The notes under the pieces are model-generated. The model had not been told where the DNA came from, searched no databases, and saw only the letters and a program-made list of their open reading frames with translations. Below, piece after piece: positions 1-7,271 of a stretch of DNA of 9,552 bases. The stretch covers positions 1 through 9,552 of the forward strand of contig CAAGND010000203.1 in assembly GCA_900771185.1 (NCBI GenBank). The letters are read 5' to 3'. The translations under genes and the position numbers were made by a program. Each line of letters opens with the position of its first letter. Within the stretch, counting starts at the first letter, position 1. This DNA is from Clostridia bacterium (GTDB lineage: Bacteria; Bacillota; Clostridia; Oscillospirales; Acutalibacteraceae).

Positions 1-731
1 GCAAGTTCATCAAGAAACTGTGGAGCGTCAAACGGTACTGATATATCCCTGCCGTTTTCAAGCTCGTACATTCCGCATATTGCTATGAGCTTCACAAACG
101 GAACAACACCCGTATGTTTCGAATAAGCGCTCAGACTCGTGCCGAATCTGTTGACACGCAGGACAGGTTCAGCTCCGTCTTCTACCTGCGGCAGGCAGTC
201 ACGCAGCAAAGCCTGAACAGTATCGTTTGTACTTAAAACCTTACAGCGTGCGGTTATCCCATAAGGCGCCTGTTTTATAAGCTCATCACGGTAAAGCATC
301 TCGAGTGCCGACATATCAAAAATTTTACCGCATTCGCTGCAATCCGGCGCATCGGCAGCGGAATATTCATCCACACGCTTTCTGACAGCTTCGGACACGG
401 TAAGTCCGTTCTCTCCGAAAAGTCTGACGGTCTTTCGTGCTCCATCGACAAATATTCCCGCACCAAGAGATGCAAAAGGTACAAAAAATGAAAGCTGAGA
501 TTCAAATACGTTGCCGAAATTCCATACAGCGGCACCTGCTTCACTCAACCCCGCCATAACCGCCATTGCATCAGCCTTTGATCTGCCATCCTCCGCAAAG
601 CCGACACCAACCCTGCGCCCGTGAATCGCCCGACCAACCGCCGAACCCGCACGCACACATTCCGACGCCGAAAGCCGGCAAAAATCCCTTTTCAAAAACA
701 GAGTTCCTGTTTCGCAAAAGTCAATATTCAT
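1..731 (-). CDS. Degenerate phosphohexomutase-like protein (N-terminal part, runs off left edge)
   Basis: The reading frame is open from an ATG at 731 to the window edge, giving 243 codons without a stop. An AGGCGG ribosome binding site lies 6 bases upstream of the ATG. Residues 30-113 follow the fold pattern of domain I of alpha-D-phosphohexomutases (PMM/PGM/GlmM). A VGVGFAEDGRS segment (41-51) sits where the family has VxGrDxRxSS. A helix with AGLSEAGAAVWNFG (60-73) follows, then LFGENGLTVS (104-113), which matches the stretch just after the catalytic loop. The phosphoserine loop (SASHNP) is missing: GIFVDGARKTVRLFG stands in its place. The N-terminal FGTDGIRG-type loop is also absent. Residues 184-243 resemble the domain II/III transition, but the DGDGDR metal site reads EDGAEP and the intervening domain looks shortened. 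A CxxC pair lies at 131-134. I infer a non-catalytic paralogue. The family assignment is by eye and the C-terminus is not visible. Confidence 0.6.
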   Translation of the reverse strand, partial: MNIDFCETGTLFLKRDFCRLSASECVRAGSAVGRAIHGRRVGVGFAEDGRSKADAMAVMAGLSEAGAAVWNFGNVFESQLSFFVPFASLGAGIFVDGARKTVRLFGENGLTVSEAVRKRVDEYSAADAPDCSECGKIFDMSALEMLYRDELIKQAPYGITARCKVLSTNDTVQALLRDCLPQVEDGAEPVLRVNRFGTSLSAYSKHTGVVPFVKLIAICGMYELENGRDISVPFDAPQFLDEL

Positions 732-810
732 AAATTTCCGCCTTTCTTTTTCTTTCTTTATTATTGTCATGGCGGACGACGCTTAACCCGATAAAATGAA
801 AATTGACACA

Positions 811-833
811 AAGGTTTTTATATTTCAAACCTT
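811..833. repeat. Inverted repeat overlapping the rnhA -35 region
   Basis: A perfect 7-bp inverted repeat, AAGGTTT (811-817) and AAACCTT (827-833), has a 9-base AT-rich spacer. The right arm runs into the first two bases of the proposed -35 element at 832-837, so it could be an operator. It could equally be chance in an AT-rich stretch. There is no regulator gene beside it. Confidence 0.25.
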
Positions 834-860
834 GTTTTTCACTTCTGTGGGTGTTAGAAT
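832..860 (+). promoter_or_regulatory. Sigma-A type promoter of the rnhA operon
   Basis: A TTGTTT -35 element (832-837) is separated by 17 bases from TAGAAT (855-860). The -10 is preceded by TG one base away (852-853), which makes it an extended -10 and helps offset the weak -35. Transcription would begin near 867, leaving a leader of about 27 nt before the rnhA ATG at 894, with a GGAG ribosome binding site at 885-888. It is assigned from sequence match only. Confidence 0.6.
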
Positions 861-893
861 AGAAACACAGTTTATTTTTATACGGAGTTTTAC

Positions 894-1346
894 ATGGACG
901 AATTAAAAAAAGTTGATATATTCACGGATGGCGCATGTTCCGGCAATCCCGGTCCCGGAGGATGGGGCGCTATTCTGAAATACGGTGAGCACACGGCGGA
1001 GATTTCCGGCGGAGAAGAATGCACAACGAACAACCGTATGGAACTGACCGCGGTTATAAACGCCGTTTCACGGCTCAAGGAGCCTTGCGACATCAAAATA
1101 TATACTGACTCACAATATGTTGCGAACGGCTTTAATCAGGGCTGGATATGGAATTGGAAGAAGAATGGCTGGAAAAAATCCGACAAAAAACCTGTTCTCA
1201 ACCCGGAACTGTGGGAACAGCTTTTGAAAGCACTCTCCCCCCACAAATATCAATTCATATGGGTCAAGGGACATGCGGGGCATCCGGAAAATGAGCGATG
1301 CGACCGTCTTGCTGTGGCTCAGAGCGAAAAATATTCTTCAAAATAA
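894..1346 (+). CDS. rnhA: Ribonuclease HI
   Basis: This cytosolic endonuclease cuts the RNA strand of RNA:DNA hybrids, clearing primers and R-loops. The 150-residue product is the usual single-domain length. The catalytic carboxylates are in place: D12 in FTDGAC, E50 in RMEL, D72 in YTDSQY and D137 in ERCDRLA. The flexible-loop histidine is H127 in VKGHAGH. These correspond to D10, E48, D70, D134 and H124 of E. coli RNase HI. The Trp/Lys-rich segment at 84-95 matches the basic protrusion (handle) that grips the hybrid in the E. coli-type enzyme, so this is type I rather than RNase HII/HIII. The start is fixed by GGAG 5 bases upstream. It is the first gene of a three-gene operon, and the next start lies only 12 bases after its stop. 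Confidence 0.96.
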   Translation: MDELKKVDIFTDGACSGNPGPGGWGAILKYGEHTAEISGGEECTTNNRMELTAVINAVSRLKEPCDIKIYTDSQYVANGFNQGWIWNWKKNGWKKSDKKPVLNPELWEQLLKALSPHKYQFIWVKGHAGHPENERCDRLAVAQSEKYSSK

Positions 1347-1358
1347 GGCGGCTCCAAC

Positions 1359-2522
1359 ATGAAAAATGTGGCAATAATACTTCCGAATTTCCGAAGCGGC
1401 GGCAGTGAACGATTCGCAAGCCGTCTCTCCGCTCTGCTGAGCGAAAAGCACAAAGTATACATCATTGTCTTTGAAAACGAGAGACAGGATTTCAATTTTT
1501 CCGGTGAGCTCATCGATTTGAAGCTTCCCGCAGAAAAAGGATTTTTAAAACGTGTTCTGACACTTTTCAGGCGTGCCGCCAGAATACGGAAAACAGTCCG
1601 TGAAAAAAATATCTGCACCGCTTTCAGCTTCACCAACGCGCCGAACAACGCGCTGTCCTTCTCCCGGGCAAAATGTAAAAAATACATTTCGTGCAGAGGA
1701 TTCGAGCATCTGCTTAAAAACCCCGGTTTTTACCGCCGTGCCGTCAAATTAGGCTGCAATATTCTTTTTAACTCTGAAGAGATGCGTGAATATTACCGAA
1801 ATCTTTATCCTATCGACAAAGACAAGCTGTTCACCGCATACAATATATTTGACTCAGCCACCATCGCCTCCGCTGCAAAGGAGAAGCTTGACAGTGACTA
1901 CGAACATTTTTTTGAATCGCACAAGGTAATAGCCTGCGCCTCAAGGTTTGCAGAGGAAAAGTGCCAGTGGGATATGCTCAAGGTCTTTTCAATAGTTAAA
2001 GAACGTGTTCCGGATGCCGGTCTGATATTTATAGGATACAGAGGTTCGCTTGAAGAAGAAATCCGTGAAATGGCAAAGCGCTCCCCTTATGCAGACGATA
2101 TTGTTTTTGCGGGTTTTCAGAGCAATGTTTTTAAATTTGTTTCACGGGCAGATGTTTTCGCACTGACCTCATATTCAGAGGGTTTTCCGAATGTACTTGT
2201 TGAAGCGATGCTCTGCAAAACTCCCGTTGTTGCTGCGGACTGTCCGTCAGGACCGTCCGAGATACTCTCTCCGAACAAAGATTATATGGTTCATTGCACT
2301 GACACAATATATGCGGATTTCGGAATACTTTGTCCGATATTTTCAAAGACGGTTGACCTCGATTACGGCAACACTACCACAGCCCACCGCAGCTTTGCCG
2401 ATGCCATCTCCGATATACTAACAGACAACAGACTGCAAGAAAAATATTCAAAAGCCGCATATGAACGAGGCATGGATTTTGATTCAAAGCATATTTCACA
2501 GATATATTTTGATCTGATTTAA
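1359..2522 (+). CDS. GT4-type glycosyltransferase (GT-B fold)
   Basis: This 387-residue protein is predicted to transfer a sugar from a nucleotide-sugar donor onto a glycan or lipid-linked acceptor. The acceptor cannot be read from sequence. The N-terminal Rossmann half has the glycine-rich acceptor loop RSGGSER (12-18). The donor-binding half begins near residue 188, with the RFAEEK motif (196-201) supplying the basic residues that contact donor phosphates. The retaining-enzyme EX7E signature is E274 and E282 in SEGFPNVLVEAM, followed by TPVVAADCPSGPSEIL, which is typical of GT4 enzymes of surface polysaccharide synthesis. There is no signal peptide or membrane helix, so it probably works on the inner face of the membrane. 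The ribosome binding site (AAGGCGG) overlaps the rnhA stop codon, implying coupled translation. Its place before murD suggests an envelope role, but that is inference. Confidence 0.88.
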   Translation: MKNVAIILPNFRSGGSERFASRLSALLSEKHKVYIIVFENERQDFNFSGELIDLKLPAEKGFLKRVLTLFRRAARIRKTVREKNICTAFSFTNAPNNALSFSRAKCKKYISCRGFEHLLKNPGFYRRAVKLGCNILFNSEEMREYYRNLYPIDKDKLFTAYNIFDSATIASAAKEKLDSDYEHFFESHKVIACASRFAEEKCQWDMLKVFSIVKERVPDAGLIFIGYRGSLEEEIREMAKRSPYADDIVFAGFQSNVFKFVSRADVFALTSYSEGFPNVLVEAMLCKTPVVAADCPSGPSEILSPNKDYMVHCTDTIYADFGILCPIFSKTVDLDYGNTTTAHRSFADAISDILTDNRLQEKYSKAAYERGMDFDSKHISQIYFDLI

Positions 2523-2544
2523 ATTCGTTTCGGAGGTATATATA

Positions 2545-3885
2545 ATGAAAACTTATTTCGTAGTAGGCGCTGGACGCAGCGGCATAAACGCCGCAAAAAT
2601 GCTGCTTGAGCTCAATGAAAATGTCATACTCTATGACGGTAATGAGAATTTCGACGTTTCGGCAGCGAAAGAAAAAATCGGGTGTGACTGCGTTGATTTT
2701 GTTCTTGGCGATTTTTCTGATTTTGATTTTTCAAAAATTGACATCTGCGTTGTCAGCCCAGGCGTTTCTCTTGAAACACCCGTTATGAAAGCTGTCGTTG
2801 AGCATGGCATCCCGATATGGGGAGAGGTAGAGCTTGCATACAGGCACGACAAGGGAACGGTTATCGGAATAACCGGAACAAACGGAAAGACGACCACCAC
2901 ATCGCTTACTTACGAGATAGTCAAGAGCTTCAAAGAAAAAACTCTGCTCGTCGGAAACATTGAGATACCTTACACCGGATACGCTCTCCAGTCGAACGAA
3001 AGCAGTGTTACGGTCGCCGAGATAAGCAGCTTCCAACTTGAAACAATGGTTGATTTCAAGCCGCATATATCAGCCATACTCAACATCACTCCGGACCATC
3101 TCGACAGGCATAAAACACTGGAAAATTATATTGCAATAAAGGAATCTATAACCAAAAACCAGAACGAAAATGATTTTTGTGTTCTCAATTACAACGATCC
3201 TGTTCTGCGCCGTTTCGGTGAGGAACTCAAGTGCAAAGTTATATTCTTCAGTGCATATGACGAGCTTGAAAGCGGTGTTTTCCTGCACGGCGATACCATA
3301 ATTATAAGTGAAAACGGTGTTCAGACTCCCGTCTGCAAAACTGATGAAACAAGCCTTGTCGGACTGCACAACTATGAAAATATCATGGCGGCTGTCGCCA
3401 TGACACACGCACTGGGTGTACCGCTTGAAATCATAAGGGACGGCATCAGGCGTTTCACAGCGGTCGAGCACAGAATCGAGTTTGTCGCAGAGAAAAATGG
3501 TGTGAAATATTACAATGATTCAAAGGGAACCAATCCCGATGCCGCAATAAAGGCGGTTTGCGCAATGCCGTCTCCGACCGTGCTTATCGGCGGAGGCTAC
3601 GACAAAAAATCAAGCTATGACGAGTGGGTTGCAACGTTTGACGGCAGAGTGAAAGAGCTTCTGCTCATCGGCAAGACGAAGCACGACATTGCTGCCGCAT
3701 GTGACCGTGCCGGCTTCAAAGCATACAAATTCATTGACACACTTGAGGAGGCAGTCAACGTTGCGGCGCAGGATGCACAGCCAGGCGATTGTGTTCTGCT
3801 CTCCCCCGCCTGTGCAAGCTGGGATATGTTCAAAAGCTATCAGCAGAGAGGAACCATATTCAAGGATTGTGTGAAAGCACTTTAA
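2545..3885 (+). CDS. murD: UDP-N-acetylmuramoyl-L-alanine--D-glutamate ligase
   Basis: MurD adds D-glutamate to UDP-MurNAc-L-Ala using ATP, the second amino-acid step of cytosolic peptidoglycan precursor synthesis. The 446-residue product is close to the E. coli length (437). The N-terminal UMP-binding Rossmann domain starts with VVGAGRSG (6-13). The Mur ligase P-loop is GITGTNGKTTTT (108-119). EISSFQLE (159-166) and NITPDHLDRH (180-189) are the central-domain motifs. K199 in AIKESI aligns with the carbamylated lysine (K198) of E. coli MurD. HNYEN (275-279) is the conserved Mur motif, and NDSKGTN (324-330) opens the C-terminal domain. LLSPACASWDMF (418-429) carries the Ser and Phe that contact D-Glu and identify MurD among Mur ligases. 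A GGAGG site lies 8 bases before the ATG. It is the last gene of the operon, followed by a hairpin. It lies outside a dcw-type cell-wall cluster, at least within this window. Confidence 0.97.
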   Translation: MKTYFVVGAGRSGINAAKMLLELNENVILYDGNENFDVSAAKEKIGCDCVDFVLGDFSDFDFSKIDICVVSPGVSLETPVMKAVVEHGIPIWGEVELAYRHDKGTVIGITGTNGKTTTTSLTYEIVKSFKEKTLLVGNIEIPYTGYALQSNESSVTVAEISSFQLETMVDFKPHISAILNITPDHLDRHKTLENYIAIKESITKNQNENDFCVLNYNDPVLRRFGEELKCKVIFFSAYDELESGVFLHGDTIIISENGVQTPVCKTDETSLVGLHNYENIMAAVAMTHALGVPLEIIRDGIRRFTAVEHRIEFVAEKNGVKYYNDSKGTNPDAAIKAVCAMPSPTVLIGGGYDKKSSYDEWVATFDGRVKELLLIGKTKHDIAAACDRAGFKAYKFIDTLEEAVNVAAQDAQPGDCVLLSPACASWDMFKSYQQRGTIFKDCVKAL

Positions 3886-3898
3886 ATCCAAAATGAAC

Positions 3899-3940
3899 GC
3901 CCCGTCCGAAAAATCGGACGGGGCATGTTATTGCATTTTT
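3899..3940 (+). terminator. Intrinsic terminator after murD
   Basis: A perfect 11-bp stem, GCCCCGTCCGA (3899-3909) with TCGGACGGGGC (3914-3924), closes an AAAA loop 13 bases after the murD stop. The following bases are U-rich but broken (ATGTTATTGCATTTTTG), so termination is likely but the U-tract is not ideal. Confidence 0.8.
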
Positions 3941-3949
3941 GTTATAGTC

Positions 3950-3994
3950 CTTTGAAAAAATCGTCATAGCTACACGAATAAAGCTTTTTCAAAG
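3950..3994. repeat. 10-bp inverted repeat in the convergent intergenic region
   Basis: CTTTGAAAAA (3950-3959) and TTTTTCAAAG (3985-3994) are perfect inverted copies around a 25-base spacer. Neither orientation has a following T-tract, so this is not a standard terminator. The AT-rich remainder of the region up to 4071 also holds short palindromes, TTAACGTTAA (4012-4021) and TATAGCTATA (4043-4052), but no open frame worth calling. Confidence 0.4.
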
Positions 3995-4071
3995 CATACA
4001 AAACGCTTACCTTAACGTTAACAAGAACTAGACCGCGTTATATATAGCTATAATTGTTTTTTAACAGTCAG

Positions 4072-4097
4072 ACGCCCGCCGATATATCGGCGGGCGT
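4072..4097 (-). terminator. Probable terminator hairpin after spoIVA
   Basis: A 26-base perfect palindrome folds as an 11-bp GC-rich stem, ACGCCCGCCGA with TCGGCGGGCGT, around a 4-base loop, 11 bases past the spoIVA stop. On the minus strand it is followed by CTGACTGTTAAAAAAC, with no T-tract, so it may work weakly or need help. Read rightward it would back up the murD terminator. Confidence 0.6.
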
Positions 4098-4108
4098 ATT
4101 TAATGTTA

Positions 4109-5587
4109 TCACAATATTATACAGATGAGTCCGCTGCAGCCCTCGTTGATAACCTTTTCAAGCGTCTCCTGAATTTTTATTCTGGCAGCCGAGGGCATAC
4201 GGTAAAGCTTATTGTGTAGGCCCTCATTGACAAGTTCATGCAGGGATTTGCCGAATATATTCGACTCCCATATCTTCGCCGGATCTTCTTCAAACTCTTT
4301 GAGCATATAATTCACAAGCTCCTCGGACTGCGATTCTGAACCGACTATCGGCGCGACCTCTGTGGTTATGTTAGCTTTCATCATATGAATAGACGGAGCG
4401 GACGCACGCAGGCGCACACCGTATCTGCCGCCCTGTCTCATTATCTCCGGCTCCTCAAGGCTCAACTCCTCAAGTGACGGCATAACTATTCCGTAGCCCG
4501 TTGCCTCGACCTCATCCAATGCTCCCTTAAGGCGCTCATATTCCTTGCGGATTGCGGCCAACTCTTTCATGCAGCTCATGAGACCCTGTTCACAGTCAAT
4601 ATCCAGTCCCGTTGACTCGGCAAGTATCTTATAAAACAGGCTCCCGTCCATTGTGACGCCTACCCTTGCGCTGCCGCAGGAGAGATCCATCTCATTGACC
4701 TGAGCCGCAACGATATACTCACAGTCACAGATATCCTGAGCCAGAGCCTTGACGTCACGGACAGTACGAAGTTTCGTAGCCGCCTCATTTATCGCCTTAT
4801 AAGTCCCCTCTCTGAGCCAGTGGTCATGTTCAAGTGTCGCCATCCAATCCGGAAGATCAACGGATACCTCCTTTATCGGGAACTCAAACAGCACCTGCGT
4901 GAGTATCTCTTTTATCTCACCCTCGGTTATTTCAAGGCAGTTGACCGGCAGTACCGGAACTCCGTATTTGTCTGTCAGCGTGGCTGCAAGCAGCTTTGCT
5001 TCATGTGATGACGGCGAGGTGCAATTCAGAAGAACCACAAATGGTTTTTGCAGCTCTTTGAGTTCTGATATTACACGCTCTTCCGCCTCCGCATATTCCT
5101 CTCTGGGAATCTCACTTATTGAGCCGTCGGTGGTAATGACAAGACCTATAGTAGAATGTTCGCTTATAACCTTCTGAGTACCTATTTCCGCCGCCATATT
5201 GAACGGGATATCATGCTCAAACCACGGGGTTTTAACCATACGCGGCTGATCGCCCTCAATATATCCGAGTGAACTCGGCACTATATATCCCACGCAGTCG
5301 ATAAGGCGCACCTTGAAGGATGCCTGTGAAGGGAGCACAATTTCCACCGCGTTTTCCGGAATGAATTTCGGTTCCGTCGTCATTATTGTCCTGCCCGCCG
5401 CTGATTGAGGCAGTTCATCCATAGCCCGTTCTTTCTTATAGTCACCGTCAATATTCGGCAGAACAAGCGTATCCATAAACCTCTTTATGAAGGTTGACTT
5501 GCCCGTTCTGACGGGTCCTACCACTCCGATATATATATCACCCTGTGTCCTTTGGGCAATATCGCTGTAAATGTTTCTTTCCTCCAT
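4109..5587 (-). CDS. spoIVA: Stage IV sporulation protein A, spore coat morphogenetic ATPase
   Basis: SpoIVA hydrolyses ATP to polymerise irreversibly on the mother-cell face of the forespore outer membrane, forming the basement layer on which coat is built and helping cortex assembly. The 492-residue length equals that of B. subtilis SpoIVA. The Walker A motif GPVRTGKST spans 24-32, with K30 in the same position as in B. subtilis. T70/T71 match the sensor threonines, and D97 in LIDCVGY matches the Walker B aspartate. The N-terminal TRAFAC-type GTPase-like domain reaches to about residue 240. The middle and C-terminal parts end in SGLICIIL, the conserved hydrophobic tail that anchors the protein to the forespore via SpoVM. 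A GGGAGGGG ribosome binding site lies 7 bases upstream of the ATG. It is the second gene after sipL, 17 bases apart, and probably shares its sporulation promoter. Confidence 0.97.
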   Translation of the reverse strand: MEERNIYSDIAQRTQGDIYIGVVGPVRTGKSTFIKRFMDTLVLPNIDGDYKKERAMDELPQSAAGRTIMTTEPKFIPENAVEIVLPSQASFKVRLIDCVGYIVPSSLGYIEGDQPRMVKTPWFEHDIPFNMAAEIGTQKVISEHSTIGLVITTDGSISEIPREEYAEAEERVISELKELQKPFVVLLNCTSPSSHEAKLLAATLTDKYGVPVLPVNCLEITEGEIKEILTQVLFEFPIKEVSVDLPDWMATLEHDHWLREGTYKAINEAATKLRTVRDVKALAQDICDCEYIVAAQVNEMDLSCGSARVGVTMDGSLFYKILAESTGLDIDCEQGLMSCMKELAAIRKEYERLKGALDEVEATGYGIVMPSLEELSLEEPEIMRQGGRYGVRLRASAPSIHMMKANITTEVAPIVGSESQSEELVNYMLKEFEEDPAKIWESNIFGKSLHELVNEGLHNKLYRMPSAARIKIQETLEKVINEGCSGLICIIL

Positions 5588-5604
5588 GGTATACCCCTCC
5601 CGCC

Positions 5605-7140
5605 TTAAACTCCGGGAATCAAAAGCATACGCTTTTCATTCACCGTTTCGCCTGTTATTGAATTCTCCTGCTGAATCGCTTCAACCGTTGTGTTATAGTG
5701 CCGTGCTATGTTCCAAAGCCGCTCCCCGCTATCGGCAAAATATATTGTAAGCGTTGAAGCCTTTTTTTGTCTTTCGCTGCTCTCAACAGGTTCTATAGAG
5801 GTGATGATTCTTCTTGTATCACAGATATAGACCTCCGCGCAAACTTTAAGCTCTATCTTCACATCCGCCTTGCCGTCCGATGTTCCGGATACACTGCATG
5901 CGCACACCTGAATTTCCGGGTCGCATTTGAGCCGTTCCGCATCTTCCTTGAGCGCACGTTTATACTCAAAATCTATCTGCCTTTCTGCGTAACCCGGCTG
6001 TAAATCTTTGTCAATATATATAAAATGGGTCATCACGGTACCGCTTATCACCATATTGGAGTCACGCTTTGCACATGATTGAACCACGTCCGAGCACCAC
6101 ATACTGAGGATTCGCTCAACCCCTGAGCCTGACAAATCCACCGTGTTTCTGCATAAAAATGTCTCGCTGAACGAATCAGTATGCTTGCAGAAATCCACGC
6201 TCCGCTGATCGGTTTTTAGCTCACAAGAGGTTGAGTATGTATCAACAATAACAGGTATCTCAATCTCTCTGCACGCGCTTGCACACGCGCATACCCGGGC
6301 ACTGATATCAAGAAGGCGATTTTCTCCGGAGGAATCAGACTTCGGTATAACATCAAGTGAAGTTACGACAAGGCGCACATCACATATACAGTCCTCGTCC
6401 ACTCCCTCCAGCTCCACTATCTGACTTATTGGCATACTATGTTCAACTGCCACCGGAGCGGAATCAGACTCATCAGAGCAATAGAGCACATTGACTATCA
6501 GCTCACCCTTGACAAGCAGCTTGTTGCTTATCACCTTTATGTCACCGGGCAACGCCACTGCTCCCGCCCTTATAATGCAGTTGACGGGCGGATTATCCCC
6601 GGGCAGTTCAATTACCTCACTCATGGGAAACGCCCTTTCAACGGAGCCGACCGCGCTGACCGCCGGAACAGTCTGACGCTGCATCTGAATTCCGCCGCCC
6701 TGTGCTTCTGTGATAATTTCATCACGTTTCCTGCACGAAACTCTAAAGCTGACGCTTATCATACCGTGAACATCGAGACGTCGTGGACTTACTGCCCTGC
6801 AGTTGGCATAGTCGGTTCTTGCCCGAACATTCACGCAACAATTTTCGTCGGAGCTTTTAAGCTCCGCATACTTTGAGAATGGATAGTTCTGCTCGAAGCA
6901 GCTTATCCTGCCGTTTTCACCGACGTATATCACGCGGACAACCGCTGTACCGTCCGCCGTTGCTCTGTCTCCCGCTGTTTGCACTCCGCTTATTCTCGGA
7001 GTTATCAGGCACTTGAGCACCCTGCGGATATCCGGACAATAATCAGGCAGGGTTATATCGGCATCCACCGGCTGTTCCGCACTTCCGTCATACAAAATCT
7101 CATCGGTGCCGAGCTCCTGCGTTATAACATTGAATTGCAT
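5605..7140 (-). CDS. sipL: SPOCS-domain (DUF3794) LysM protein, SipL-like spore coat partner of SpoIVA
   Basis: In Clostridioides difficile SipL binds SpoIVA and is needed for coat localisation around the forespore, and its LysM domain mediates the contact. This 511-residue protein has the same architecture: repeated SPOCS/DUF3794 beta-rich units at roughly residues 25-120, 185-280 and 325-430, then a single C-terminal LysM domain at about 462-511 (YFADSGERLWNIARHYN, ending LLIPGV). The first unit opens with VDADITLPDYCPDI, a typical DUF3794 signature. There is no signal peptide, in line with a mother-cell cytosolic protein. It is rich in cysteine, as coat proteins often are. I chose the ATG at 7140 because AAGGAGAGG sits just upstream. 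A TTG at 7170 would extend the frame by 10 codons, but it lies at the predicted transcription start. The spoIVA gene follows at once. The orthology rests on architecture plus neighbourhood, not on alignment. Confidence 0.85.
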   Translation of the reverse strand: MQFNVITQELGTDEILYDGSAEQPVDADITLPDYCPDIRRVLKCLITPRISGVQTAGDRATADGTAVVRVIYVGENGRISCFEQNYPFSKYAELKSSDENCCVNVRARTDYANCRAVSPRRLDVHGMISVSFRVSCRKRDEIITEAQGGGIQMQRQTVPAVSAVGSVERAFPMSEVIELPGDNPPVNCIIRAGAVALPGDIKVISNKLLVKGELIVNVLYCSDESDSAPVAVEHSMPISQIVELEGVDEDCICDVRLVVTSLDVIPKSDSSGENRLLDISARVCACASACREIEIPVIVDTYSTSCELKTDQRSVDFCKHTDSFSETFLCRNTVDLSGSGVERILSMWCSDVVQSCAKRDSNMVISGTVMTHFIYIDKDLQPGYAERQIDFEYKRALKEDAERLKCDPEIQVCACSVSGTSDGKADVKIELKVCAEVYICDTRRIITSIEPVESSERQKKASTLTIYFADSGERLWNIARHYNTTVEAIQQENSITGETVNEKRMLLIPGV

Positions 7141-7174
7141 TTCATTCCTCTCCTTATAAGAAAGTGTCAATGCA

Positions 7175-7203
7175 ATTATATTCCGCCCATGTCCCGCATA
7201 TGA
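7175..7203 (-). promoter_or_regulatory. Sigma-E-like (mother-cell sporulation) promoter of sipL-spoIVA
   Basis: Reading the minus strand, TCATATG (7203-7197) fits the sigma-E -35 consensus KMATATT at 6 of 7 positions. After a 14-base spacer, AATATAAT (7182-7175) fits the -10 consensus CATACAMT at 6 of 8. The spacing is within the 14-15 bases known for this factor. The start would fall near 7168, leaving about 28 nt before the sipL ATG at 7140. The TATAAT core also resembles a sigma-A -10, but no acceptable -35 lies 17 bases above it. Confidence 0.55.
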
Positions 7204-7220
7204 TAAAAACCTTCAGCAAA

Positions 7221-7256
7221 TAAAAAAGCAGGAGAATGCATTAAACATTCTCCTGC
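7221..7256 (-). terminator. Intrinsic terminator after tsf
   Basis: On the minus strand a perfect 11-bp stem, GCAGGAGAATG with CATTCTCCTGC (7256-7246 and 7238-7228), has a 7-base loop and is followed at once by TTTTTTA (7227-7221). It starts 15 bases past the tsf stop. This is a canonical Rho-independent terminator, and it separates the rpsB-tsf unit from sipL. Confidence 0.93.
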
Positions 7257-7271
7257 AGCTTTGAACAAAAA

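Noticed and set aside
275..544. 89-codon minus-strand frame
   Set aside because: It lies inside the phosphohexomutase-like gene in a shifted frame and begins at GTG without a ribosome binding site.
4049..4054. Perfect TATAAT in the convergent intergenic region
   Set aside because: There is no -35 at a workable distance and no gene downstream that needs it. It is part of an AT-rich palindrome.
7141..7170. sipL started at the TTG at 7170
   Set aside because: There is no ribosome binding site before the TTG, and it coincides with the predicted transcription start. The ATG at 7140 has AAGGAGAGG just upstream.
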